Shown one piece after another: positions 45,272 to 57,056 of a stretch of DNA of 64,000 nucleotides. The translations under genes were made by a program, and so were the position numbers. The notes under the pieces were generated by a model. That model worked only from the letters and a program-made list of their open reading frames with translations, was not told the DNA's origin and searched no databases. The stretch is from Ramazzottius varieornatus (Eukaryota > Tardigrada > Eutardigrada > Parachela > Ramazzottiidae), in the NCBI GenBank assembly GCA_001949185.1, contig BDGG01000004.1, forward strand, positions 3,753,777 to 3,817,776. Direction: 5' to 3'. Positions within the stretch are counted from its first letter, which is position 1; the number at the start of each line of letters is the position of its first letter.

Positions 45272-48253
45272 TTATTCTTCGTCCAAGAAAAAGGGACCAG
45301 CGTGATGGCCGGCGCCCACCACCTTCATTTGGTCATAGTGGAAATCATCCAAGATTCTTCCAGTGAAATAAAGAATCTGGTACGTTTCCTCTTTGAAAGA
45401 CGACAGTTTACACAAAATCTTGTCAAAATACCATTTGCGCGTAGGCTTTTCTGGCTGCGCCATATCCCATTGTGACACACCTGGATCGAAGATCAGCAGA
45501 CCGACCTTGTCCATCCACTTATCCCGCTCCTTCTTATCCATGCACGAACTGGAGCAGGAGTTCTGTGGTACTTGGGGGTAACCGGTAACGTCCATACCGA
45601 TAACCGTCCGCGAGTGACCTAAGAACAAAAAGGAACGAAACGATTAGGCAGCCATGACAAGAACAGTAAACAGTCGGTCGACAGGCATAAATGCGTCAGT
45701 TCGAGTAAACCTGCATACAGGAAACCAACACCTAATGCAACAAACCGTATGTAGGTGCATAACATGATGCGCGACCATAATACATACGAGGAACACAAAT
45801 GCACCTGCATACCGGATCATAGTAGAAACCATAGAGATTACTGTATGTAGGTTCACGTGTAGTATTACTTGTGAAAGAAGACATTAGGAAACAGTGCAGG
45901 AAGCGAAGTGAGCTTACCGGCATACTGAATGTAGATAGGAGGAACAAACTTGGAGGTATTAGAGGCATGGAAAGTGAAGTAGTCCAAAATGAACTGGAAC
46001 AACTGTTCTTTCACGTCGGTAGTGCCCTTCGCGCTACAGAAGTCAGCTATTCTCGAGTCAATCCTCAGGGACGAGAACAGACTCTGGACGTCGGCCGTTC
46101 CAATCCACTTGGACGTCTTGACCACCTGGTTCTCCAGTTCACCAGCGGAGTAAACATCGAAACCTTTCTCCCACGCCAGTGACAAAAGCTCCTGCAACCT
46201 CGGGATGTTTGGCACTTTGTCCATCCCCATGTTCTCTATCAAAGTCTCTCTCGTCATGGGCCACTTCAACAGCGCCGCTATCAACATCTACAATCCACAT
46301 TCGCCCCTCATCAATAAACTATAACCATAAGACCTGAACAAGCAAGCTCGGCAAAACTGGTTTCCCAAGTGGCGCACACTTTCAGCCAACAAAACTGGGA
46401 ACGTGCGCCACATCAGAAAACGGATTTGTCGAGTTTGCCGAGCTGAAGACAAACCTGGGTGTTACGGTAGCCACATCCCCATCCAGCATCCCCCAGATCC
46501 TTGCCGTAGAACCCGCTATAGCTCACCATCCGCAGGTTCGGCGCTGTCTTGCCATGCGACGCCGCTGCCACGATCAGCGCCAGCAGTCCATCCCCCGGTT
46601 CTTGGTACTCTTCCCCCGATTGAACCACCTGACCTATCAGTTCACTCACTTGAATCAGCGCATTGAATGCTTCGTTCGAGTTTCCCAGATTGTCCTGCAG
46701 TCGTTGCTGGTACTTGGCTTCATACCCGTCTTCACTGCGATCTGCCGTCAGTCGTTTCACCTGTTCCTCACTCTCATCCGGCTCCTCATACGGAATCTCT
46801 CGGGCTTGAGCGCTGAGAACCGAGGCCAGAGCGCGTAGCTGAGCGAAAGGTTCGTTGGTGAAACCCACAGAGTTCGAGTCGTCCGAGTCTTCGCTGGCAT
46901 TTCGGTCTAGATTGCCAGCCAGAACCTTCTGGACACGAACTAGCAGTCGTTCTTGCTTGGTTGGGCGTTTCGGCTTCTCACCGTTCCTCAGTCGCAGCTG
47001 ACGAGTGACAGGATAGTCCTCGTCCTTTGCCCGCTCTCGTCGCTTGCCCTTTACGACGTCTTTGGGGAGCTCGAAGGTTTTGTCACGTTCTTCCGATGTC
47101 TGCTCTCGGCGATGATGAGAAGATGTACCTGAAAACAGCAGTATTGACGTTGGGATTCACAGTAGATTAATCGTCATCATAATATCTGGTACACAGGCAA
47201 ACAAACTCGATAAGAGCATTTTTTGAAGTGACGCGCGCCACTAGCCAACAGCACTACAACCATGCGCCACTTGGGAAAACCTTTTGGAAGAGTTAGTTTG
47301 CCTAGCGTACTTGTGTCGTTAGTGGACAGAATGGAGCCTCTATGAGATCGCTTGGAGCCACTTCTATCATCCAAGATTTGGATATCCGGGGCATTGTCGA
47401 ATTGGAAAGGGCTTTCTTGTCGGACTTGAACGGACATCTTCGTACGAGGAGCAACCACAGGAATGTCAGGAGATCCAGAATGAGCGCGCTGATTTCTCGA
47501 AACACACAGATGGCTTCGGCTGAACCCACTGGACGTCGAAGGTAGATGTCTCGGGCCAACCGGATGACTTTGCAGTGAACCCTGGGACGTCGAAGGTTCG
47601 TCTCCAGCCTGAAGATGAAGGTTCATGTGGTGAACGAGAGCCTTACTGTCTTCACATACCTTTTTACAAGGCGACATTGGACATGTGGGTAGATCCGAAA
47701 CGTTGACGTGTTCGGTTCTGCTAGTTAGAAGAGTTGAGCCTGGAAATACTGGCACAGAAGTGACGTTTATGATAGGAACAGATTTACGAGACAGCAGTGT
47801 CACACCCGAGCCACTCTCCCCGCTGCTTCTGGACGCTGGACTGGAGGAGAAGTCACCAAACTCATGGCAGCCATTCGTTACGCTAGGTGGCGACCAGCTG
47901 CTCAAGTCGGCTGGAGGTGTACAGCTGGAGGACGACGTCGATGACTGGTTAGTGCGGACGGTGGCCCAGTGTTCGTTATGGATGTGAGCTAACACTTCGT
48001 CCGACTGATTGCTCTGGAAGCCACAGTTGTCGTTCGGGCCAGGGAACAAGCATTTGAACCTCTTGGCAGCGTCCCGTGGAGGGAGATCAGGCAGAGAGAC
48101 GATTCTTTGGGCAGGAACAGGTGGTAGTAGAGAGTTGGAATGATTTCGACTAGCTTGTTGATCGGCAGCCCGTTTCACAGCAGCTAATGCGTTTCGCTTG
48201 CGGGAAGATGGCGTGTCGGGGATGGGTATTTCAGGAGACGGTGTAGATGGCAT
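45272..48253 (-). CDS. ZUP1: ZUP1 homologue, K63-specific ubiquitin peptidase
   Basis: A deubiquitinase of the C78 family, tied in vertebrates to K63 chains and genome stability. Four exons (48253-47311, 47128-46455, 46287-45918, 45618-45272) join in frame to 777 residues. Exon 1 is Ser/Pro-rich with zinc-finger-like motifs (CLFPGPNDNCGFQSNQSDEV ... HIHNEH; CPMSPCKKVCEDSKALVHH). Exon 2 has a long basic linker and then the catalytic cysteine in DLGDAGWGCGYRNTQ. Exon 3 carries ELLSLAWEKGFDVYSAGELE and KWIGTADVQSLFSSLRID. Exon 4 contributes the catalytic His (GHSRTVIGM) and Asp (GLLIFDPG), and ends GPFFLDEE at TAA 45274-45272. All three catalytic residues are in place, so the enzyme should be active. 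Introns 1 and 2 carry hairpin repeats H6 and H5. Confidence 0.85.
46347..46442. repeat. Palindromic hairpin repeat H5 (ZUP1 intron 2)
   Basis: CTCGGCAAAACTGGTTTCCC at the left and GTCGAGTTTGCCGAG at the right. The core is CCAAGTGGCGCACAC facing GTGCGCCAC. The right end lies 12 bp from the exon 2 donor (the gene reads leftwards) and the repeat fills more than half of the 167-bp intron. Confidence 0.9.
47196..47302. repeat. Palindromic hairpin repeat H6 (ZUP1 intron 1)
   Basis: GGCAAACAAACTCGATAAGA at the left and AGAGTTAGTTTGCC at the right, with a core GCGCGCCAC facing ATGCGCCACTTGGGAAAAC. The right end is 8 bp inside the exon 1 border, and the repeat takes up most of the 182-bp intron. Confidence 0.9.
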
Positions 48254-49278
48254 AGTTCCCGAGCTCCCTCAACTACAAGAACACAGTACGGACTGATCAG
48301 CAAATGCGTGACCATTCAAAGTGGATTACACAACTCGCTGGAGTGGCTCGATCAGCTTCAAGCTCACAACAAAGATGCAACCCCTCACCGAACAGAGACG
48401 TCTGCCGTTCCTCACGCGTATGTCACCATTGAGGACGACGGTGGCTGAAATCCTTACAGCATTCCGGCACGAGAATAAGCGCAGATGAGATCAAGGATTC
48501 CAGGGGCAACCAAATCCAGAGGTGATCTTGGGGTTCTTGGCTTTGGGAGAAGTTTGATTGAAAGCAAATGGAGAAGACTCTCAGAAGATGCCAAATGAAC
48601 GAAGATCTCGATGCTCCGATCAGAAATTCAGAAACCGCACGAGGATAATGGATTAGCTACGGTGTATTCTGTTATATTATGACCTACTATATGTCCGTAA
48701 TTACTGCATTTATGGCACGTAATTACACCAAAATATTTGCTGATAAAGCGTAGTTTCCGAACTAAACGCCATCGTATGAACGGACAGGACCTTTACCCAA
48801 ACATCGGGAAGATGCAGCACGACTGTCCACTTATCTGCGGTACGAGTACGTCAATTTTCAAGGATCCAGCGCGGCAATTTGTTTCGGCTTGGGGAACCGC
48901 AACGTCATCTTCTGTCATTGCAACACTGTTCAGTAGCTTTCGGCAGGACTTTCTATGCTGAGTAACTATATTTAAAGTCTACTCAGATTCGGCAACGCTT
49001 GAGAGTTTTCCGCAATTATTTCCAGTTTCTGACAGTTCCTGGACTTCCTGGTTCTTTTGAACAGCGGAACCGAGGATGTGACGTAACCATGTCGTGTAAA
49101 GAACACGCACTTTGCGAAAACTCTAAATACAATGGTGACATACTAACACTACCGCACCAGTGACATGACAATTGACAAAACCTGAATTATGGTTGTCCTT
49201 CCACCGTGTCCATGAGAGTCTCTTCAGCTTGCTGCTCTGCCGAGTACCAGTTTACGGTTGTGGTTCTGCAACTTCTGA
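48254..49278. promoter_or_regulatory. Divergent intergenic region of ZUP1 and GARS1
   Basis: About 1.0 kb between two divergent genes. A 74-codon plus frame at 48737-48961 has no features. TGACGTAACC at about 49077 resembles a CRE half-site. Promoters are inferred from position. Confidence 0.35.
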
Positions 49279-52200
49279 ATGGTGTTGCGTGTCCTGTGCC
49301 GAACGTTTGTGTGTACCATCAAAGCAGAGTGTTCTTCCAGCTACCGGAAATCGCCTCTTATCAACTGTCAGCGTGGACAGCCGCTATCGTCAAAGCCGGT
49401 GTGGGGATCAAAGAAGCGACAGAAGTATCTCGAGAAATTCCGTACAGAAACCATGGCTAATCCTGACATTGAAGGCACTCTTGCACCGCTGCGTTCATCG
49501 GTGAAAGAACAGGTAAGGACAGCCTTGAGTTGCTCTTTGGCTCGCAAAGCTACGTCGATATCAACTTGGACAACTTCTGGTGGGGCTTATGTATAGCAAT
49601 AGTACTATGTTCGTTCTTCCTACAGGGAGACTACGTCCGTGATCTGAAAGCCAACCAGGGATCCGAAAATGAGCTGGCGAAAGCTGTAAGCGAGCTGAAG
49701 TTACGAAAGCGGTTGCTGGAAGAAAAGGTAAAAGTGCGGATGGGCCGAAAGCCGCAGTTAATGAAGTATATATAGTATAGCGATATCCTCCGTATAGGAA
49801 CTTGAACTATCCAAACCAGCCGGAAATGAATTCGACCGCGTGAAAATGGAAGATCTGATCAAGCGCCGGTTCTTCTACGACCAGTCCTTCTCGATTTATG
49901 GAGGTGGGTTCACCGATTGGAATGACGGTCTTTAAATGGGATTTGCTGTACTTAACTTCGCGCGTTGTCTGCCTTTCTCATCAGGTGTAACTGGCCTTTA
50001 TGATTTCGGACCGATGGGATGCGCCATAAAAGCCAACCTTCTTAGCGCCTGGCGCAAATTTTTCATCCTTGAGGAACAGATGTTGGAAGTTGACACCAGC
50101 TGTGTTACTCCCGAACCAGTCTTGAAGTATGTGGGTAGGGTACTGTGACGCGGAAGTTCATTCTCGCCTCTAATACAGTATAGTGAATTTCATCTCTTTT
50201 CGTTATAGGGCTTCTGGGCACGTGGATCGTTTTCTGGACTACATGGTGAAAGATGTCAAAACCGGAGACTGTTTCCGTGTTGACCATCTGATCAAAGCTA
50301 GCCTTGAGGACGCGCTGAAGGACAAGAAAGTGTCGGAAGATGATAAGAAGGAAGCGCGGGAAACTCTTGGAAAGGCAAGTAAACCTTCGTATCGTCGCTT
50401 GTGATTTCCTTATGGGATAGACTCATTGGAAAAGAATGCACGCATGTGAACGAGTTGTGATGCACAAATTTCATGTACAGATCGATGCATTGGACAAGGA
50501 CGGGTTCGCCACTGCTGTCAAAAGGTGGAAGATGAAGTCGCCGATAACAGGAAACGATCTTTCGGAACCGGTGGAATTCAACTTGATGTTCGGGGTTTCG
50601 ATCGGGCCTACTGGCTTGGTTCGGGGGTAAGCAGTCTGTTTCCGATCTTGGCTAATTCATATCATAAGTTCGCGCTATCGTGAAAAATAGGAGCTTTTGG
50701 AACTGTGAACAAACCGATCTTGAGATCTGTATGTTCAATTAGGTTTCTGCGACCGGAAACGGCACAAGGGATCTTCGTCAACTTCAAGCGTCTCTTGGAA
50801 TTCAACCAAGGAAAGCTACCATTCGCGTGCGCACAAATCGGGAATGCCTACCGCAATGAGATATCTCCCCGAAGTGGCCTTCTTCGTGTTCGGTGAGTTC
50901 GTCCACGACACTTCCTTTCTTTCGTAATCATCTTTTTGAAGCAGTCTTGAGCATCAGAGTTATATGTGACAGAGAGTTTACTATGGCTGAAATCGAACAT
51001 TTTGTCGACCCGACCAACAAGGATCACCCCAAGTTCGACAATGTCAAGGACCTCGTATTGACTCTGTTCTCCGCGCCCAACCAGATGGACGGTGTTGCTG
51101 CGCAGAAGATGCCGATTGGCCAAGCCGTTGAGTCTGTAAGAACGAAAGATCTTTTTATTTGTCAACAAAGTGTAAGACTCTGACCGTCTTATTTTCGCTT
51201 TAGAAACTTGTCGCGAACCAAACGTTAGGATATTTCCTTAGTCGAGTTTACCTCTTCTTGACGAAAGCTGGAGTGGACCCTAGCCGCATCCGATTCCGAC
51301 AGCACTTAGGAAACGAGATGGCCCATTACGCGTGCGATTGCTGGGACGCCGAACTGCTAACTAGCTATGTATGGAGTCCTCATAGTAAATATAAATAAAT
51401 GTAGTTTATGTGAAGTATTTCAGTATAAAGTCCTAATATGGATGTTTTGTAGGGTTGGGTTGAGTGTGTTGGGTGTGCTGATCGTTCCGCTTACGATCTA
51501 TCCCAGCACTCTAAGGCCACGGGAATCTCCCTCATTGCGGAAAAGCCTCTACAGCAACCGGTGACCGTCGATGTGGTGGAATGTGTTCCCAACCGAGCCG
51601 TGATGGGAAAAGCGCTGAAGCAGGATCAGAAGAAGGTTCTCGATCATCTGAGTTCGCTACCCGAAGCGGACCTTTTGGCTTTGGACAAGGAACTCCAGTC
51701 TTCAGGGTACGCTGGTTCGTCGCAACCGTTGCCGAATAAGTACTTTTTCATAGTTTTCTTGTCGGAATAGGAAATCGGCGTTGAACATCGGAGGTGCGGA
51801 GATTAGCTTGACCAAGGAGATGCTGGAAATTAAGAAGTATCAGAAGACGAAACATGGTTAGTGCTCATATGGAACACTAATACAGTACTAAGCTGGTTGC
51901 ATCGTGAGAATCACGTTTGATCTTTTCTAGTGGAGGAGTTCACTCCTGGGGTTATCGAGCCGTCGTTCGGTATCGGTCGAATCATGTACTCTATCATGGA
52001 GCACACTTTCCGTATGCGAGAAGGGGATGAACAGAGAACTGTAGGTGCCGCTAAGTTGAACAAGATGACATTGGTCGTCCTTCTTGTAACTCTTTGTCCT
52101 TCCAGTACTTTGCGCTTCCGCCACTTATTGCTCCATTCAAATGTTCGGTTCTGCCACTAAGTTCCAATCCTGAATTCCAGCCATTCGTCAAACAGCTATG

Positions 52201-52672
52201 TAAGTGAACATATCTTCGTTTTTTGACTCTGTGCTGACGTGCAGGCCAGTGACGATAACTTCCTCCGCTGTGTAGCGAAGGACCTGACACAGAACGACAT
52301 TTCTCACAAGATCGACGACTCTGCTGGATCTATCGGGCGTCGCTACGCCCGAACCGATGAAACAGCCGTACCGTTTGGTATTACTATTGACTTCGATACT
52401 GTGAACAACAAGCCCACCACAGTCACGCTCCGAGACCGCGACTCTATGGAGCAAATTCGACTTCCGGTGAGTTGAAATCCGATCAAACGATTCGCCGTAT
52501 AGGCTGCGATGATCTAGAGTTTGTTTCGTAACTAACTGGATGTGTTTGCCTGCAGATCGAAGAGGTGGTTCCCCTAATTGGCAGCCTGGTGAAGGGCCAT
52601 GCTACATGGAAGGATGCTGTCGAGAAGTTTCCCAAGTTCACCCAGCAGGAAACGATAGCGAAGAAAGAGTAG
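49279..52672 (+). CDS. GARS1: Glycyl-tRNA synthetase (dual mitochondrial/cytosolic start)
   Basis: A class II synthetase that charges tRNA-Gly. The upstream ATG at 49279 opens a basic, Ser-rich presequence ([20 protein letters not shown]) in frame with the second ATG at 49453 ([20 protein letters not shown]). This matches the arrangement by which the animal gene supplies mitochondria and cytosol. The WHEP domain follows ([15 protein letters not shown]). Core motifs include [27 protein letters not shown]-like [35 protein letters not shown] (motif 2 region), [17 protein letters not shown] and [13 protein letters not shown]. Also seen are [39 protein letters not shown] and the anticodon-binding domain ([16 protein letters not shown]). 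It ends TIAKKE at TAG 52670-52672. One late acceptor is best placed at about 52277 ([18 protein letters not shown]). Confidence 0.95.
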
Positions 52673-53886
52673 AACTGGCGGATATTGTCTTCTGGGAATT
52701 CGGTGTTCGGTTTTATACTGTTTTTTATTTATCTTACAGATGGTATTTTCTGTCCAGGCTTTATGTTGGCGTCAATGGCACTTTCAGTTGTTACTTACAC
52801 GACTTATCAACGAGAGAAGTTCTGTTGAGAGACGAACTGTATTGCCGGAAATTCAGGAGAAGCTGGTCTCATCATCTGTTGTTACATGTGGCGTAATTCG
52901 AACAAGTATAACAGAGCAGAGAACAGTACAGAAATATTATAACCCAAAGCTTTAGGAAGACGCGTATTAGAGCACTGGGCCGCAGGTCCACAAGTTCGCT
53001 GCAACTGTGCTGCGCCCATTACCAGGGCGCTGTACGCCGCGCTGTGCTGCACAACTTTCATGCCCAGTGGCTAAGCAGCTGTGCTGTAGATGCACGTTGA
53101 CCTGGTGCAAATGCGCGGAACGCCTATGTATTGAGGTGGTTTGTAACTCAGTCAGTGAAATCGGTAGTCAATCTGGAGAACGTTGCCCTAAAGTACGGCA
53201 AAGCTGAGACGGCTGACGTTCGAATGCCCAAAAACTGTAATTTTTGTCAGGTTTCGGTAGGTGCATCTGCGCGGTAGTCTATGGCTTTCTGCTGCATGCT
53301 GTGATGTGCAGCACAGCTGCAGTACAGTGCGGCGCATGCGGCCAGATTCCGTGCTCTAACGCGTATACAGTCCGGTCGATCGCGTATACAGTCCGGTCTG
53401 GTACCTATTTCTCCGATTTTGTTTCGAAGTCTGCTACACATTCGCCATACAGCACGACAAGCCAAGGCCGAGATTACGTTGCACAAAAATTACACCGTAG
53501 CTTTACTGGTGTGATCAAGTAATCAACCAGCATGTGGACCGGCTGTGTTGGTATGGCTCGCAGTATCGTTAATTTCGCATGATCTCTTTATTTTAAAATC
53601 GCGAAATCAGGTACGCGTACCAGATTTCGAGCGACCGGACTGTGTAAAAACAGTTTCGCGTTGCAGTAGGCAGATGATAACAAAATTAACATACTGTACA
53701 CTGCCAAAGAATGACGAACATCTGCAAAGCTCGTCAAGCAGACTCTCATCCGATTCCGACGTTCCGGTGCAGATCTGAGGTTGCTGTCAAAGTGATACTA
53801 TGGTGCGAATACTGAGTTAAGAATAAGGTAGATGGGAAACTCTGAAGGCAGGAGATGCTATTCTGTCTATTGTCGAAGACAAAACC
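52673..53886. other. Gap between convergent GARS1 and the symplekin-like gene
   Basis: 1.2 kb containing both 3' UTRs and repeat copy B (52968-53358). Small frames elsewhere are unconvincing. Confidence 0.4.
52968..53358 (+). repeat. Dispersed ~0.4-kb repeat, copy B
   Basis: Same-orientation partner of 27440-27872. It begins TAGAGCACTGGGCCGCAGGT and ends GCCAGATTCCGTGCTCTA. It is shorter by about 40 bp because it lacks the palindromic insert seen in copy A. Confidence 0.85.
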
Positions 53887-56596
53887 TTACAAATTCTGCG
53901 TGCGACACCCCAACCGCACATGAACATTCTTCTTTCTCGGCTGATGTAAGCGACGAATCAAACCGATATTATTTCTGGATTGCTGGGTGCTCCAGTGCTG
54001 CGCGATCGATCTGTTACCGAACTGTTCCAAGCGGTGCTCCACTTCTTCAAAGACCGGCGAGAAGCACCCCATACCTTCATTATGCAAATCGCGGCCTTTT
54101 TCGCCCAGACGTTCGAACACGGGGCGTTTGGCTTCAATGCGAGGACGTTGTGTAGCTGTCCTGGATGACGGTGACGTTACCATGGTCGAACGATCGTTTG
54201 CGCTTGGCGGTAGAATTGGCTGACGGGCTGGATTGATTTCCCCGCTTCGTAGTGGTTTCGATCTGGGCGTCACCGGTGATTTCCCAGGTGACGTGCGAGG
54301 TATCGTCGTACTCTTGTGAAGAATGAGCGTTGCTTTTTTCGGAGGCGTCGTCGGAGTCGGTAGCAGCGTACGACGTCGTTCAATGTAGTTCAGAACCAAG
54401 GGCGTAACGATATCTGCAAGAGAAACAATATTCTAACGCTGATTCTTATGTTTGGAAAATATCCCAAAGAAGAAGACGAGCGTCGTCTGCAAAAACACTG
54501 CTACACTTCTAAACGGTGAGGTTACTTTTTGTGGGCGACGAGAGCGAACTGTCGTCCGAAACAGCGTTTGCCGCTCGTGAAGAATCCGGCTGAGCGGAAG
54601 GCCGGGCTCGCAGACGAGGGTCCTGTGGGGCATCAAAAGGTCCTGTCCCAGTGTTCTCAGCGGCCCGCATGCCATTAAGATTCATTCTTTCGAACGACGT
54701 CTTCAATGGACTTCCGTTAGACGCTCGTGCCGGTGTATCCTCACTTTGCTTTTCGTCGTGAGAAGATCCTTGAGTAGCTGACCAATTCATATCTAAAACA
54801 CAGGAACGACTTTGAAATTTAGTACGTTAGAATTATGATGTGACTGTATCGATATACAGTTGAAAAACCTCCAGATTTCTTACTGTTCATATTCTCACGG
54901 GATCGCTGGCGGTTTGTGTGGTGAGGTGCATCTTCAGCTTCCTCGTCACTGCTATCATAGCATCTTCGCTTCCTTTTCCGCGGAGCAAAAGCAGCATCGG
55001 GACCAGCAGAGACTACAGGCGCGCGCATCTGTTGCGGCTCTGTCCTGTCTTTGGGCGGCAGCGTGATATACGGGCGCAACAGGTTGCCAGTGCCAGGCAG
55101 CTTCAAAGTCGGCGAAGTACTATCCTGAGCAGCCTGCTTCGAACCCTTGAGCACAGCTAAGCACAGAAGCTCCTTTCGACAGCTCTGAATGAGCGGAAGT
55201 TGAATACATGAAACAGAACATGTTAAAGGTTATGGAGAAAATTTCGTTTTTGCTGTCATTAAACGGCATACTTTGTGGAGGTAGAAGAAGCTTCGCTGAT
55301 ACTGAAGTTTGGTATCTCTGGACAGCACAGAATCTTTCTCGTTGTAGGTCAGCTCGTGCAGACGCACTGCGACGATGTAGGAAGCAGCGTCTGAGATGCG
55401 GTTTGCTTCTACTACCGGGAAACAGTTTTTCGCGATCAGCCAGATGCAGCTGCATACCGCCATGTCGTCGGTTCTGAACATGATAACATTAGTGTCAGTT
55501 CCTCGACATCCTATTATGACTTTTAAATTTATGTCGTTACGTACGGACTAGATCCATTCGCTTTCAGCATAAGCCACAGCATATCCAGCAATGAATTGCA
55601 ACGCTCTTTCGTGGCATACTCTAACAGCAATTGCGGCACTGCTTTGCCGTGCAACAGGTGGGTTCGTTTGGTGGGAACCTTCGCCTGTGAGATGAGAAGA
55701 TGGTTTCTGTGGAATTTCATAACGAGATTGACTACCATTTTCCTGTGGGAACTTGTTCCACTTACCCACTCGTGAGCTTGCACCGCACAACCAGCGAGGA
55801 ATCTGTAGATACGCAAGCGGCAACCACCGGGATACTTCTGGATATCACCGGGGAGCTTCGCGCGCAAATGCTTCACAAAGGAAAAAATAACACCACAAAT
55901 ACTGCTTATCAGGCTGCTTTCTTCCAAGGAATATGTAAACCTAGACAACTCCTGCAAATAGTGTATTCAGGTTTGGTTCACAGTTTTTTGCGAGATTCAA
56001 ACTGCTGTACCGGTACTTACTTTCAAGACATTCTCGAAAAACAGCGTAAACATTTCCAGCACCTTTTTACGAACAGCCGCACCGGAAGCAGGATCCATGA
56101 AAAGCCATAGTGCAAGTCGAGCCGTCTTTACCATCAAAGGTTTGCTTTGAAGGCTGCAGAACAACATTATAATAAGGCCGATTAGTTCGAGAGCCAAGTT
56201 AGGGAGATTTTCAAGTTTCGTCAGACCACCGACCTCATTTCTTGCAACCACTGCAGTCCGAAGGCAGATACTTCTCCATCCCGGAGCTTCTCTACCGTTA
56301 TTAGTAGTTCGGTCGAAATCTTGTCCACTACTGCAGTCGTCTTGTTGGGTATTTCTTTGGCCTGCAGAAGAGCAACCAAGTTTTAGTAGAAGGACGCCGG
56401 TGATGTCTGAACGAGACTCCGAATGCCACCTTTCGGAGCGAATCCAGCTGCGCCTCCGGAACATCCGACTCTGCAACTTCTTCAAGTAGTTTTTGAACCT
56501 TCAGAAAGATAGTTGCACGTCACTTAAAGAAGACATCGCAATAGACTAAGATGAGACGGAAAGATTCCATACTTCATCTGCTGGAGATGGGTTCAT
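53887..56596 (-). CDS. Short symplekin-like HEAT-repeat protein
   Basis: Ten exons (56596-56573, 56498-56430, 56361-56234, 56153-56021, 55951-55766, 55684-55545, 55473-55272, 55184-54884, 54792-54526, 54413-53887) join in frame to 658 residues. The first ~340 residues are helical repeats in the order of the symplekin/Pta1 N-terminal domain: VQKLLEEVAESDVPEAQLD, EVSAFGLQWLQEM, AAVRKKVLEMFTLFFENVLK, RLRIYRFLAGCAVQAHEW, LLDMLWLMLKANGSS, VCSCIWLIAKNCFPVV and SCRKELLCLAVLKGS. The second half is Pro/Ser-rich and probably unstructured, with a nuclear signal-like RKRKRRCYDSSDEEAED and TPTTPPKKATLILHK. Symplekin scaffolds pre-mRNA 3'-end processing (with CPSF, CstF and Ssu72). Similarity is judged by helix spacing and a few positions, so the assignment is tentative. 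The large C-terminal symplekin domain is absent before the stop. Confidence 0.5.
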
Positions 56597-57056
56597 CTTC
56601 GTCAAAGTTCAGAGAGCCGGCTTACGTCGGCTTCTGGACAGGAGTGCGTTTCGCTCCACCTGTTCAGAGCTCCTGTGAACATCTATGACATTTCCAAGAC
56701 TTTCAGACGACGTTGAAGGAAGGTCCGGAGACTAAAGTCACCGGAAGGAGCAAGCGCGTAGGATTTGGATTTTGGAAAACAATAACATGCGTTTGCGGAG
56801 CCAAACGGACTGGGTCTGAGGGCTGAAACCGCTTCGCCTAGAATTACATAAGTCTCCGCCTCGCTGCATCTATCTTTGTTAATTGCCATCTCAAATCAAG
56901 AATCAATCGAGGCTATCTAGGAAAATTCTGACCGAAATAAATTTCAGCTACCACTAAACCAGAAATCTTCCTAGTTTGAAACTGCTTCGATCTTTCTTTT
57001 CGGCCTGTTGTCTTTTGTATAAGTCTAGTTGATGCTGTTAGCTCAGCGGTTCAAAC
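56597..57056. promoter_or_regulatory. Divergent intergenic region of the symplekin-like gene and NHP2
   Basis: 460 bp between two divergent start codons. A minus-strand frame of 68 codons (56889-56683) opens with ATG but ends in a stop before the gene; it may be 5' UTR or an upstream ORF. Promoters are inferred from position. Confidence 0.35.
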
